From Ustilaginoidea virens (Eukaryota > Ascomycota > Sordariomycetes > Hypocreales > Clavicipitaceae), in contig NC_057320.1 in NCBI RefSeq assembly GCF_000687475.1, positions 806,001-870,000 on the forward strand: DNA of 64,000 bases, given 5' to 3'. A model generated the notes under the pieces. It did not search any database and was not told the origin of the DNA. It saw nothing but the letters and a program-made list of their open reading frames with translations. The translations under genes and the position numbers were made by a program. Below, piece by piece: positions 1 through 10,072 of the stretch; position 1 is the first letter of the stretch; each line of letters starts with the position of its first letter.

Positions 1-227
1 TGGGCGAACTCTTGAGTATCGACCAGATAAGTCGAGGATTTGACAGGCCGTGTTCAGCGTGGGAGCGATGGAAACCCGCCCGAGCCACGCTGGGAGTTTG
101 TCTGGGACTGCGATGCGACGTCAAGGGCTGGCGGTCAGGGGCTGCGGCCAAACGCGAATCCGAAGGATCCAGAATCCAGAATTCAGAATCCAGACAGAAA
201 TCCAGATGCGGCATGGCTGCTATGCAC

Positions 228-291
228 GTAGGCGGGTGACGCTGTAGGCGGGTGACGCTGTAGGCGGGTGATGCTGTAGGCGGGCGACGCT
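228..291. repeat. 16-bp tandem repeat, four copies
   Basis: The unit GTAGGCGGGTGACGCT is repeated four times head to tail. Copies three and four carry single-base changes. No coding role is visible. Confidence 0.85.
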
Positions 292-417
292 GCTTAAGCG
301 GGGTCTGGCTAGTTCCCTGCCGGCGCCACCCAAACCCCAGCCACCAACCAAACCGTGTCCTACTGTACCTACCGCCCACCGTCCGTCCACCTATCCGCTT
401 GTCCTCCGTCCGCTTGT

Positions 418-456
418 CCACCCTCCACCCTCCACCCTCCACCCTCCACCCTCCAC
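418..456. repeat. Heptamer CCACCCT tandem array
   Basis: About five perfect copies of a pyrimidine-rich 7-mer lie about 160 bp upstream of the first gene. It may be part of a CT-rich promoter tract. Confidence 0.85.
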
Positions 457-615
457 TGTCTACCGCCCGCTTGAGCGAATGCGACGGCAGCCGAAACCCC
501 GTCGTCCGTTCCTGAGACACAATCGCGCCGCTTTGTGTGCCCGCCCGAGCATCGCCATCAACCCGCGCCCGGCCACGGCCCAGCCCTTTTGCACGCTTGC
601 AGCCCCTCGCCAGCC

Positions 616-1370
616 ATGCCTGACGAGATTCTCTTTCTGTACGGAGGAGACAAGTACGCCGCCGCGCCCCCCCCCCCCGTTGCTACCGTCCTTTCGTCCA
701 TCCATCCTGCTGGGCTAACCCCCTTGCTTCCTTGGCCTCGCAGACCATGGACCCCTGACGCGTGGGCCACGTCGGACGACCGCGTCCGCGGCGGCGCCAG
801 CACCTCCCACCTCACGGTGCTGGGCCCCCGGCACGCCCGCTTCCACGGCCACCTCGACACCACGGCCCTCGGCGGCGCCGGCTTCGCCTCGCAGCACTCC
901 CGGGGCGAGCTGCGCCTCGACCTCGGCGCCTACGACGGCATCGTCGTGTCCATCAGGGGCCCCGAGCCCGCCGACGGCAAGCGCTACGCCCTCACGCTCA
1001 AGGACGAGCTGCCCCCGCCGAGGGGCGACGGCCGCCAGCAGAGCTCCCTCACCTGGGAGGCCGACTTTGTGGCCGCGGGGCCGGGCGACGTCAAGCTGCC
1101 GTGGGACCGGTTCAAGCCTACCTACCGGGGGAGGGGGCAGCCGGGCGCGCGGGAGCTGAACCTGGCGAGCGTGAAGCGGGTCGGCCTGATGATGCGAAGG
1201 TGCGTCTCTTTTTTCTTTTTTCTCTTTTCCTTTCTTTTCTTTTTATTTTGGGCCCGGCCGTGATGTGAGCTGCTCTAAGGTGCGCAGCTTCTTTGGGCAG
1301 CAGCAGGGGGACTTTGCGCTGAACCTCTTTTCCATCTCGGCTTGGAGGCATGTTCCGCATGGCGAGGGGC

Positions 1371-1448
<78 letters not shown>

Positions 1449-1573
1449 CCCGGGCCCAGGACGAGGACGAGGTCGACGACGACGACGACGAGGATTTCAA
1501 GGCTCGGCAGGCCATGGGTGGGCAGGGGCCGCGGCGCGCGTGGTGGAAGCGGCTGCTGTGCGGGATGGTGTAA
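616..1573 (+). CDS. CIA30-domain protein (complex I intermediate-associated protein 30 family)
   Basis: Three exons: 616-653, 744-1199, 1288-1573, joined in frame; introns start GTACGC and GTGCGT. The protein begins MPDEILFLYGGDK and has the CIA30 fold pattern: WATSDDRVRGG near residues 18-28, a beta-rich core, and FALNLFSISAW near 180. CIA30 proteins assist assembly of mitochondrial NADH:ubiquinone oxidoreductase; this short paralogue type has no obvious mitochondrial presequence, so the exact role is open. After the domain comes a Glu-Gln repeat of about 25 residues, an Asp/Glu tract, then a basic tail rich in Arg and Trp. The EQ tail is encoded by a hexamer microsatellite and is probably variable between strains. 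Start chosen because it matches the family N-terminus. Confidence 0.85.
1372..1447 (+). repeat. Hexamer GAGCAG microsatellite inside a coding exon
   Basis: About 12 near-perfect copies of GAGCAG encode alternating Glu and Gln in the tail of the CIA30-domain protein. A length of 6n keeps the frame open whatever the copy number. Confidence 0.95.
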
Positions 1574-2148
1574 TGTAGATTATCGGTTGGACGGTGTTTC
1601 TGCCGGGAATGTATTCTCGACATGTGCGACATGTGCATATCTGGTGGTTTCCTACGACGCTCGATGGTTACGACTCACCTACGTTGATCGATGGGCAGCA
1701 GATACTAGGCAGCAGATACTACATAGGCAGCAGATCGATTGCTAGACAGCAGACGGCAGACAGCAGGACAGCAGATCAATTGCTAGACGGTAGACCCTGG
1801 CACTGGCCACTAGCCAGCAAAGACGACATGTCATGGATTGATCTGCGCTGCCCGACGATGGCGGGAGCGGCTCCACCATGGCCCGATCGCAAAGCTCGCC
1901 CCGCCCCTCGATGCATGGCGTCACTCTCCAACTCTGCTCGCCCGGCACGGCACGGCACGGCCTGGCCTGGCCTGGCTCCTCGTCGTCGCCGCCGGGCCAC
2001 CTCTCGCAGCCGGCAGGCGCCTTAAAGGCCAGCATCCCACCCATCCACCCATCCATCCATCCATCCATCCATCCATCTAACCATCCGCAACGCAAACCTT
2101 CCCCCCTCGACCTCTCCTCGACTGCTGCTACCCCCTCCTCCGTCCGCC
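1574..2148. other. Intergenic: degenerate CAGCAGAT repeats and CCAT array
   Basis: No gene is supported. Between 1690 and 1790 there are imperfect direct repeats of GCAGAT(C)GATTGCTAGAC type, with near copies at about 1732 and 1771. A perfect CCAT tetramer array runs at about 2042-2075, just upstream of the next start codon, and is likely in its leader. Confidence 0.6.
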
Positions 2149-3301
2149 ATGTTCGCCCACCTCCTCCACATCACCAACTTCCGGTCCCCCCTCGCGCGCG
2201 CCATCGCCCCCTGCGTCGCCGCCGCCCTGGCCCTCCAGGCCGCCGCCGCCCTGCCCAGCGTGCTCGCCCGCTCCGAGCGCTTCTTCGACCTCTCCGGCTC
2301 GCTGACCTTTCTGGCCGTCGGCGCCCTGAGCCTGGGCCTGCCGCGCCTGCGGGCCGCCGCCGGCGCCGGCGCCGCCCTCCCCTCCTGGCGGCAGGTGGCC
2401 CTCACGGCCATGGCCACCGCCTGGACCGCGCGCCGTAAGTCTTTGCCAACAAAAAACCACCGAGGCAAACGCGACAAGGAGAAAACCAAAGCCAGAAAGG
2501 CTGACGCGCCGCCGCCGCCGCCGCCGCCGCCGCGACAAACAGTCGGCATCTACCTGTTCGACCGCATCACGCGCGACGGCCACGACGCGCGCTTCGAGCG
2601 CCTCCGCACGCAGCCGCTCCGCTTCGCCGCCTCGTTCGCCATGCAGGCCGCGTGGGTGTCGCTCATGCTCATGCCCGTGCTGGCCGTCAACGCCGTCCCC
2701 GCCGCGGCCTTTGCCGCCGTCCCGCGCGTCGTGGCCACCGACGCCGTCGGCCTGGCGCTGTGGGCCGCCGGCATGGCCGTCGAGGCCGTCGCCGACGCGC
2801 AAAAGGCGCGCTGGCTGGCGCGCAAGCGGGCCAAGCAGCACGACGAGCACTTTTTCCGCGGCGGCTTGTTCTCCATCTGGTACGTACGTGGCCCGGGGGT
2901 GGGGGGGGGGGAGGTATCAAGACGAAAGATGATATATATATATATGTATATGTATATGTGTATTTGGAATATAACTATCGTGCACTGACGCTGACAACCC
3001 CCCGGGCAGCCGCTTCCCGCACTACTTTGGCGAAATCTCCCTGTGGACCGGGCTGGCTACCGTCGCGGCGGGCGTGCTGGCCCGTGGCCCGGTCCAGGCG
3101 GCGCTGGGGCTGGCCGGCCCGGCGGGCGTGCTGGCCACCACGGCGCTCGCCTTCACCGCGCCGGCCTTTTCGGCCTTGTTGCTACTCAAGGTGTCGGGCA
3201 TCCCGCTGACCGAGGCGCGCCACGACGAGCGCTTCCGCGACAATGCCGACTATCACGAGTGGAAGGCGAATACGCCGAGGCTGGTGCCGAGGCTGTGGTA
3301 G
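2149..3301 (+). CDS. DUF1295 / steroid 5-alpha-reductase-like membrane protein
   Basis: Exons 2149-2434, 2543-2879, 3010-3301 give a 304-residue protein. It has several hydrophobic segments (residues ~15-40, ~50-70, ~120-145, ~150-175, ~225-275) and ends with the family signature: [18 protein letters not shown] near 204-221, then [21 protein letters not shown] near the C-terminus. This C-terminal pattern is the NADPH-binding region shared by steroid 5-alpha reductases, sterol C14 reductases and DUF1295 proteins. Substrate cannot be told from sequence. The protein should sit in the ER or another inner membrane. Intron 1 carries a GCC run and intron 2 a TA/TG microsatellite. Both splice joins restore conserved motifs (ARLGIYLFDR; FSICRFPHYFG), which supports the model. 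Confidence 0.85.
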
Positions 3302-3437
3302 CCAGGGGGGAGGGGCATCACGGAGCAATGACTGGACTACTGGCATATCGGGGATTTTCATGTACCATTACTTTAGTTGGTGATGATGCAGGGAAAAGGG
3401 GGAAAAAAAAAAAAACCCCTATTTAGTGTTTCCACCA

Positions 3438-4644
3438 CTACTTGTGGAACGACTTGACCTTTTCCACCTCGTCAAAGCTCCCCATAAAGATGCCGGAGCG
3501 GTCGTGGATGTGCTCGGGCACAACCTCCATCATGCGCCTCATGTTGCTGTCCACAGCCTGGCCGCCAGCTGCGCAAAAAAAAAAAAAAAAAATAAGCGTC
3601 TGCGACAGAACCGTAATAGCATAGCAGTGCATGGCAGGGCAGAGCAGGGACTCACCGTTTTCAAACACCATGGCCATGGGCGCGCACTCGTACAGGATGC
3701 GCAGCTTGCCCTTGGGGCTCTTCTTGTCGGCCGGGTAGGCAAAGATGCCGCCGTACAGCAGGGTGCGGTAGGCGTCGGCCACCATGGACCCAATGTACCG
3801 CGACGAGTAGGGCTTCCCGTCGGCCTGGGCCTGCTTCAGCGAGGCAAAGTAGCCGACGGTGCTGTCCTCCCAGTACAGCGAGTTGCCCTCGTTGACCGAG
3901 TAGATGGCCCGGGAGCGGGGGATGCGCATGTCCGGGTGCGTCAGGATGAACTCGCCGATGCCGTTGTCGAGGGTGAAGCCGTTGACGGAGCTGTCCTGCA
4001 TGGTCAGCACGAGCTGGGCCGAGGCGCCGTACATGGTGAAGCCGGCGGCCACCAGCTCGGTGCCCGGCTTGAGCATGTCCTCGCGGCGGCCGGCGGAGCC
4101 CTCGGGCAGCTTGTGGACGGCGAAGATGGTGCCGACCGACACGCCGGCGTCGAGGTTGGACGAGCCGTCGATGGGGTCGCACGCGACGGCGTAGCGGGCC
4201 CCGGCGTCGCCGCCGAAGAAGATGACGTCGTCCTCCTCCTCGGACACGAGCAGGGCGCACTTGCCGGACGAGCGCATGGCCTCGATGAAGAGGTCGTTGG
4301 AGATGACGTCGAGCTTCTTCTGCTCGTCGCCGGTGGTGTTGGACGAGCCGGCCAGGCCGGTGAGGTTGACGAGGGTGGCGCGGCGGATGTAGTAGGCGAT
4401 GGACTTGAAGGAGAACTGGAGGGCGTGGCAGAGCAGGCTGCGAGACGGTCAGCCTGTATCTCCTTTTTCTCCTTTTTCTCCTCCTTCTTCTTCTTCTTCT
4501 TCTGCTTCATCACCACCACCATCACCATAAGACGTACGTAAAGTCACCGCTGGCTTCCTTGTGCTTGGTCTGCTCCTCGTTCAGGAAGCGAGTCAGCGTG
4601 ACGATGCTGGTGTTGACCTTTTCGCCATTTCCACGGTCTTCCAT
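3438..4644 (-). CDS. FBP1: Fructose-1,6-bisphosphatase
   Basis: Exons 4644-4538, 4437-3656, 3568-3438 encode 339 residues, normal for the family (yeast about 348). It removes the 1-phosphate of fructose-1,6-bisphosphate, the controlled step of gluconeogenesis in the cytosol. Visible signatures: metal-site loop CDPIDGSSNLDAG, substrate-site signature GKLRILYECAPMA, and the end of the enzyme AGGQAVDSNMRRMMEVVPEHIHDRSG. Mg-binding Glu/Asp residues appear intact. The N-terminus is MEDRGNGEKVNTSIVTLTRFL. It does not start Met-Pro, so the proline degron that drives glucose-induced turnover of yeast Fbp1 is not present. Intron 2 contains a 20-base A tract (T on the coding strand). The promoter is shared with PEX11. 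Confidence 0.96.
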
Positions 4645-4876
4645 GATGCCGGGGCGTCTTCTCTGTGTTTTCTTTTTTTCTTTTTTTTTTTTTGCGCGCG
4701 AGCGAGATGGGGCTGCCGGAGAAGCACGCTGTCGAGTTGGAATTGGTGGTTTGTTCGCTTTGCTGGTGGTGACGTCCTCGTGATGATGGGGGGGGGGGGT
4801 GGTTTTTTGCCTGGAAAACCGGGGGGCAGCCCAGCCCAGCCCAGCCCAGCCCAGCCCAGCTTCTGGCGCTAGCTAA

Positions 4877-4882
4877 CCTCGG
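4877..4882 (+). promoter_or_regulatory. CCTCGG hexamer (FarA/FarB-type site)
   Basis: Exact match to the fatty-acid response motif known from Aspergillus nidulans. Lies 233 bp upstream of the FBP1 start codon. A chance match is possible in GC-rich DNA. Confidence 0.4.
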
Positions 4883-5198
4883 CGGAGGGGCAGCGCGGGG
4901 TTTCGTTTCGCACTTGAGTTCTTGCGCACATGCAAAGACGACGCTGCTGCGTTTCGTGCTCGGGTCACGCGCGCTTCGGAAAGCAGCGGGCAAGGCTCGC
5001 GGGGGAGGGGGGGGGGGTTCCCTGGGTCTCTCCGACGGACCCCCGATGAAGAAGAGCAAAGGGGCAAAAACCTACGATGGCAAGGAGAAAGGAAGAAAGC
5101 TTCCCCGGCAGAGTCAAGTCACGTGGCAGCGGCGTGGTGGCTCAGCCCGACCAGCTTGCATGTGGCTGCTGCAAAGGGCCGCGCCTTTGTCCCCCGGA

Positions 5199-5204
5199 CC
5201 TCGG
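5199..5204 (+). promoter_or_regulatory. CCTCGG hexamer (FarA/FarB-type site)
   Basis: Second exact copy in the shared FBP1/PEX11 promoter, 187 bp upstream of the PEX11 start codon. Confidence 0.4.
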
Positions 5205-5390
5205 CAAATCCGAAGCACAACACCAACAACACCAACCAACCCAGCACAAAACGTCCATAAGCCGACGGGCAAAACCCAGCTTTGTTGACCACGACGCCGA
5301 CCACGACGCCGGCCGACACGCAAACCCGCACGCAAAACCCCGCACGCAAAACCCCGCACGCAAAACCCCGCACGCAGAGCATCGCCCGCC

Positions 5391-6216
5391 ATGGTCGCCG
5401 ACGCGCTCGCCTACCACCCCTCGGTCGCGCACTACCTGCGCTTCGTCGCCACCACCGTCGGCCGCGACAAGCTCCTCCGCACCGTGCAGTACTTTGCCCG
5501 CTTCTACGCCTGGTACCTGCTGCGCACCAACGCCGCCCAGGCCGGCATCCGGCCCTGGGACGCCGCCAAGAAGCAGCTCGGCCTGACGCGCAAGATGCTC
5601 CGCGTCGGCAAGAACGTCGAGCACCTGCGCGCCGCCGCCGCCGCCGTCGCCGACGCCAAGCCCCGCTCGCCCGACGGCTTCCTGCGCTACGCCGCCGTCG
5701 GCCGCCAGCTCGGCTACGCGGGCTACCTGACCCTTGACGCCGCCGCGCTGCCCGACGCGGCCGGCATCCGCGCCTGGGCGGGCGCCAGGACGGCCCAGGC
5801 CCACGCGTACCGCTGCTGGGCCGCCGGCCTGGTCTTCAGCATCGCCGCCCAGCTGTACACGCAGCGGCGCCTGGCGCAGCGCGAGGCGCGCATCGACCGC
5901 AAGGACGGCGAGGGCGTCGTCGAGAGCAAGCGCATCGCTCTGTGAGTTTGGCATAGCAAGCATCCCGGGGGGGGGGGCCTGCCGTTTTTCGTGTGTGTGT
6001 GTGTGAGAGAGAGAGAGAGATGCTGACCGGCCGATGCGTTTTCGCCTTTACAGAGAGCGACGTGCTAGCCACCTGCAGCTTGTGTCCGACCTCTGCGATC
6101 TCACCGTTCCCGTGGCCGCCCTCGGCTGGGTCGGCTTTGACGACGGCTTTGTCGGTCTCGCCGGCACGCTGAGCAGTCTGATCGGCGTCTACAACCAGTG
6201 GAAGAAGACTGCGTAG
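5391..6216 (+). CDS. PEX11: Peroxisomal membrane protein PEX11
   Basis: Exons 5391-5941 and 6054-6216 give 237 residues, close to yeast Pex11. PEX11 elongates and divides peroxisomes and affects fatty-acid oxidation. Signatures: the N-terminal amphipathic helix HPSVAHYLRFVATTVGRDKLLRTVQYFARF (split here: HPSVAHYL, then GRDKLLRTVQYFARF), LTRKMLRVGKNVEHLR near 64-79, and a C-terminal hydrophobic part DLCDLTVPVAALGW with a second segment GLAGTLSSLIGVYNQWKK at the end. The intron carries adjacent GT and GA dinucleotide runs before its acceptor. The head-to-head partner is the gluconeogenic gene FBP1. Confidence 0.94.
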
Positions 6217-7272
6217 GGGAAGAAACCAGCCGCGCGCAGCCCGACTTGCGACGAGTCGCGATCCTCCATAGGACGTGGGTTCCTCCGCACCGACGACGGC
6301 AAGTGCGAAAGTGAGAGACTGGGATAACGACGAGGAGGAGGCACGCGGTGCCGCTGAGCCCATCTAGTGCCCATCATGGCCACCGCAAGCTTCGTCAAGA
6401 CACATCATCCCCGGCCTTTGAACCTGTCGCTGCCCTTTCCATCACAGCCGACAGCCGACGGCCTGCTCTGGAAATGGTGCCAGCTGCTGGACTGGGGCGT
6501 TGCAGAGTGGAAACCTGAAAGCGCAGCTGTATAGTATTCGAGAACAAATTTAGCTTCAAACTGACCACGGTCATCCGTGCTTGCGAGACCATCCCCAGTA
6601 GCCCCCAAACGGACGGACGCAAAGGGAAAATAGGCAAAATCGGCAGAGTCAGGACAGCCAGCCTTGTCGTTGTCGTCTGCCGCGACAGTCTCGACAAGAG
6701 GCATCCCAAACTTGACAAACACCAGACAGCTCGCAGGAGCGCCTCCCAGGCAAAGTAGAACATGGCATACATTCTGATAATCGTACAGTCTCATGGCCAT
6801 TCCCTGCAGGGCCCTTCCCACCCACCGGCAAGCCGGAACCCTTTCCTGATCAGCCCACGTCGAAACGCAATTTTCCCTCAAGTCATGGTTCGTCGCCTCG
6901 TCAGTGACATGTCCCCCTGCGCTCCCCTTCCCAGCGTACCCTCTCCCCCCCTCAAGTCTCATGGCAACATCATCAAAGTCGGGCATTTTCTCGAATTGTT
7001 CCTTCTTGCCCAATCCAGACGTCCACTCAAAGTGTCATCATGATGAACCTCATTTCGGAAAAACCTACTTGCTGCAAACGCACCGAAACGTTGTCCTCCC
7101 AGCCCTATCCATATTCGCTGCACGACAAACAACTCGCTTGCGGGATTATTCAACGGCCAATCATCTGCAGCCATTAGCCAAGGTCACATTCCTCATCCAA
7201 TTCTTTGCCACCCGGAGGAGTAGGCTCCAAGAAAACCAAACAGAAGCCACACGAAAGGGGGGGTTACGGTAC
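6217..7272. other. Intergenic / 3' region of the SRP2-like gene
   Basis: No independent gene is supported. On the minus strand a frame is open for about 200 codons (7013-6405), but it has no recognisable family and no good start. It most likely belongs to the long 3' untranslated part of the splicing-factor gene, which ends at 7273, and the 3' end of PEX11. Confidence 0.5.
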
Positions 7273-9109
7273 TTACCAGTACCGTCCGCCGCGATCATAT
7301 TCGCGAGAATAACCATCGCGAGGCGGATAAGCAGGCTCGCGAGGGGCGAAATCACGAGGCGGTCGGTCATATTGGCGACCGTTGGTGTAAGGGTCGGTGG
7401 GAGGGGGAGCATAATCCCGTCGATACGGATCGTCATAGCGGCCGCGAGGCGGCGGATAGTCTTCCATTGGAGGCGGCCCACGCGGTGGAGAGCGATAGCG
7501 CGCTCTGTCGTCGTAATATTCGCGCCTTGGGCTCCGGTCACGGTAGCCATAGGGCCCCGGATCTCGGCGGGGACTGTAACCACGGCCTTGCGGGCCTCTT
7601 CGATCGTAGTCATCGAATCGAGGGGGCGCATACGGACGTCGGCCACCGCCGGCACCACCGCCGGCGCCACCACCGGGCGAGCGAGAACGGCCGCGTCCAT
7701 CCCGTTGTGGCATATCAGGTTGTGTCTGCGCGCCCCAGCATGCTCAGCAATGTTTCTTCAACGGGGAGAAAAGGAGGGCAGGCTTACATCGGCTACGCAT
7801 TGAACACGATTCCCTTTAAAGTCGCGACCATCGAGCTTCTCAACAGCGGTCCTCAAGTCGGCAGCGGTTTCGTATTCAACAAAACTGTGATGAACCAAGG
7901 AAAAAAAAAAAAAAGAAAGAAAAGAAAAGGACGTGTTAGCGTAGCCTCTTATCTCTTTATCGAGCAGCTTGATGGCTTGGCAAGAACTTACCCTCTTCCA
8001 TTCGAGTCTCGCCCCGTTTCGGAATATACGACGTCAAGACCGGGTTGACGTGCAAAGTCTTTCAGATCCTGCCATCAGAGTCCAAGTAAGTCCTTGTACC
8101 TAGGAGTGCCCGGTGTTGATCTGCGTGACGCCAAGAGACAGAGGGAGAAATAGACAAGGTAGATCCCTTCCAGCATCCTGTTGCGAAACAGCTACGAGTT
8201 CAAAGCACCATATGCCAGGATGAGGAAACAAATAGCCGGTACCCAGGATTCGACTCAAAGGGTGTCAAAGGCTGATTTGTCGCCGATCCAGACAAAGTAA
8301 AGAGGAGCAGAGTGGTCTTGAAAAGCGTCGAATCCCGCCAGAGCATGACAGCGCGCAGAAAAGATCCAAATCACACAGGCAAGGCAGATCATGTCCAAGG
8401 AGTCCAGCGATAAAGAGCGGGGAGATGGAGACAGACCTGCCAACTGGTTTCGTTCGGAAGACCGGTAATCTGCATCCTGTGAGGCGTTCGTCGAGGTCGA
8501 GGCGGTGCACGCTCATGGGCAGGAAAGCCACCCTCCCTGTTTCGGGGTCCACGGGCAAATTGAACGGTAAGGCGCTCCCCCATGAAGTCAGATCCGTCTA
8601 CAAAGCCATATTAGTGAAAAAAACGCTAACCAACGGCCAATTGTCGAGCGGACGCTGCGATTGCCCGCAGTGCAACAAGGCCAGGGGAGAGAATTGTTTC
8701 TTTTTTTTTTGTGTGTTCCACGTACGAAAAGCTATGATATTGCGATCAACCAAAGCCATCCCAGTTAGCAGAGTTCGGGCAAGATAAGGTCCCTCACAGC
8801 CGACGCCTTTTCCGCGCTCAGAGGAAATAAGAAGAAGAAAAAGAGTCGACTAACCCGGAACAACGTCGCGGGCATCCATTGGGTCCTTGTACTCGATGAA
8901 GCCAAAGCCGTTCATCAGCTTCACCTCGGTGATTTCTCCGGTGCCATGAGTTGCAAAGTGAGCCTCAATATCGGCCTTGGTAGCTGCCGGGAAAGCGAGT
9001 CAGTTGGAATCCAAAGGGGCCAAGTAGAGATGAAAGATGGCTATGGGTTTTAAGGACCATTGCGTGGGAGGTTGCCCAGATAGAGCCTGGTAGCCGAGAC
9101 CTCAGTCAT
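7273..9109 (-). CDS. SR-type splicing factor with two RRMs (Srp2-like)
   Basis: Six exons: 9109-9058, 8983-8855, 8597-8437, 8068-7992, 7884-7788, 7725-7273, giving 322 residues. RRM1 (residues ~7-75) has RNP2 LYLGNL and RNP1 GFGFIEYKD. RRM2 (~98-165) begins MQITGLPN and has GRGFVEYETA as RNP1. The tail is rich in Arg, Ser, Gly, Tyr, Pro and Asp (RGRSRSPGG, RDPGPYGYRDRSPRREYYDD) and ends RGGRYW. This is the layout of fission yeast Srp2 and animal SRSF1/4 types; the role is exon definition and splice-site choice in the nucleus. Introns 2 and 3 are long for this genome (257 and 368 bp), as often seen in self-regulated SR genes. The first donor (GTCCTT) is weak, so exon 1 is the least certain part. 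Confidence 0.88.
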
Positions 9110-10072
9110 GGCGGCGGGAAAACGAGCTTTCGTTGAGTCCTGGATATATGCTGTGGCAAAGGCTAGCGCGCGGTGACGGCCAGGAAGGGATGCGAAAGAC
9201 AAAATCCAAAAGGTGGTCTGGGAAAGCCCAGGGGAGCGGGTAAGACGTCGTCGTGGTTCAAGGGCGACAAGAGGTGAGGAGAAGCCAAGGGAAAAGCTCA
9301 ACGTGACCTGGATGCGACACTGAGAGGCTGAGGCGAGCGGTGGAAGCTGGCAAAACGGCTTGACCTCGTTGGGACCCACCTTTTTGCCCTGCACAGCCAA
9401 CCAATCATGTCCTGCGGGCCCCATCTACCACGTATGTCTCCGGTGACGAGAGTTGACAGAGTTGACATGAGACACCTACACCTACCTTTGAGCCAGAAAG
9501 CGCAATCAAACCTGGATCAACAAGACGTGTAAAAAGCTTGTCTCATTGGTGACTTGGACGGCTTTCCCCCAAAGCCATCACCCAGGTAACTCTAGCCGGG
9601 GAATGCGCCCAGGCCACGAGACTGTCATACATAATAAGAGGAACGGAGTACCCAAGTACTCGTGGGTTCCTGTGCTGCAACGCGTCGGCAAAGCACACGA
9701 GGTCCAGCATGACTTACTTGCCTGCATGTCCCTCTGTCATGTCTGATTGACTTGATTGATCAGTGTGGATGTATGTGTATGTAACCATGAACAGTCAAGA
9801 GGTAGTCAAGGAGGCAGTGTTTGTTGCTCATGTAACTCCACGCCGTCGCCGAATCACACTTGGGTATACTCTAAACCCTGGCCCCTTGACTCCGGATCAA
9901 AAGATCAAAATGTCCCCACGAAACGCCATACCGTGTGCTCAACAAGAGTCAACATATTTCCCAGTTTCCAAAGGCCAGCCAACTCGTCTTCGTCTATCGC
10001 TTCGTCCGTCGAGGGCAAAGGACTTCCCTGAATAGCAAGCCGACCCGGTTGGCTTTTGGTCCGTCATTTTGC
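9110..10072. other. Promoter/leader of the SRP2-like gene and 3' end of MDM1
   Basis: No gene is supported. The first ~300 bp upstream of 9109 is the likely leader of the splicing-factor gene. The rest lies downstream of MDM1. No repeats or RNA gene noticed. Confidence 0.5.

Larger units (their letters stand above)
1..615. other. Left-edge intergenic region with simple repeats
   Basis: No gene is supported. Open frames here are short and repetitive. The stretch holds a short tandem repeat near 228-291 and a CCACCCT array near 418-456. Its right part is presumably the promoter and 5' leader of the CIA30-domain gene. Confidence 0.6.
4645..5390. promoter_or_regulatory. Divergent promoter between FBP1 and PEX11
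   Basis: The two start codons are about 745 bp apart and point away from each other. Visible elements: two CCTCGG hexamers (4877-4882 and 5199-5204), which match the site bound by the fatty-acid regulators FarA/FarB of Aspergillus; a CACGTG box near 5119; a CCCAG pentamer array at about 4827-4860; and a 14-bp repeat (CGCACGCAAAACCC type) at about 5325-5372 just ahead of PEX11. The regulatory role is inferred. Confidence 0.55.

Noticed and set aside
3426..4541. A 371-codon plus-strand frame across the FBP1 gene
   Set aside because: It is antisense to a clear FBPase and has no family likeness; a GC-rich shadow frame.
6405..7013. A 200-codon minus-strand frame downstream of the SRP2-like gene
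   Set aside because: No ATG at the start, a stop close upstream, no family. Kept only as a possible alternative tail, not as a gene.
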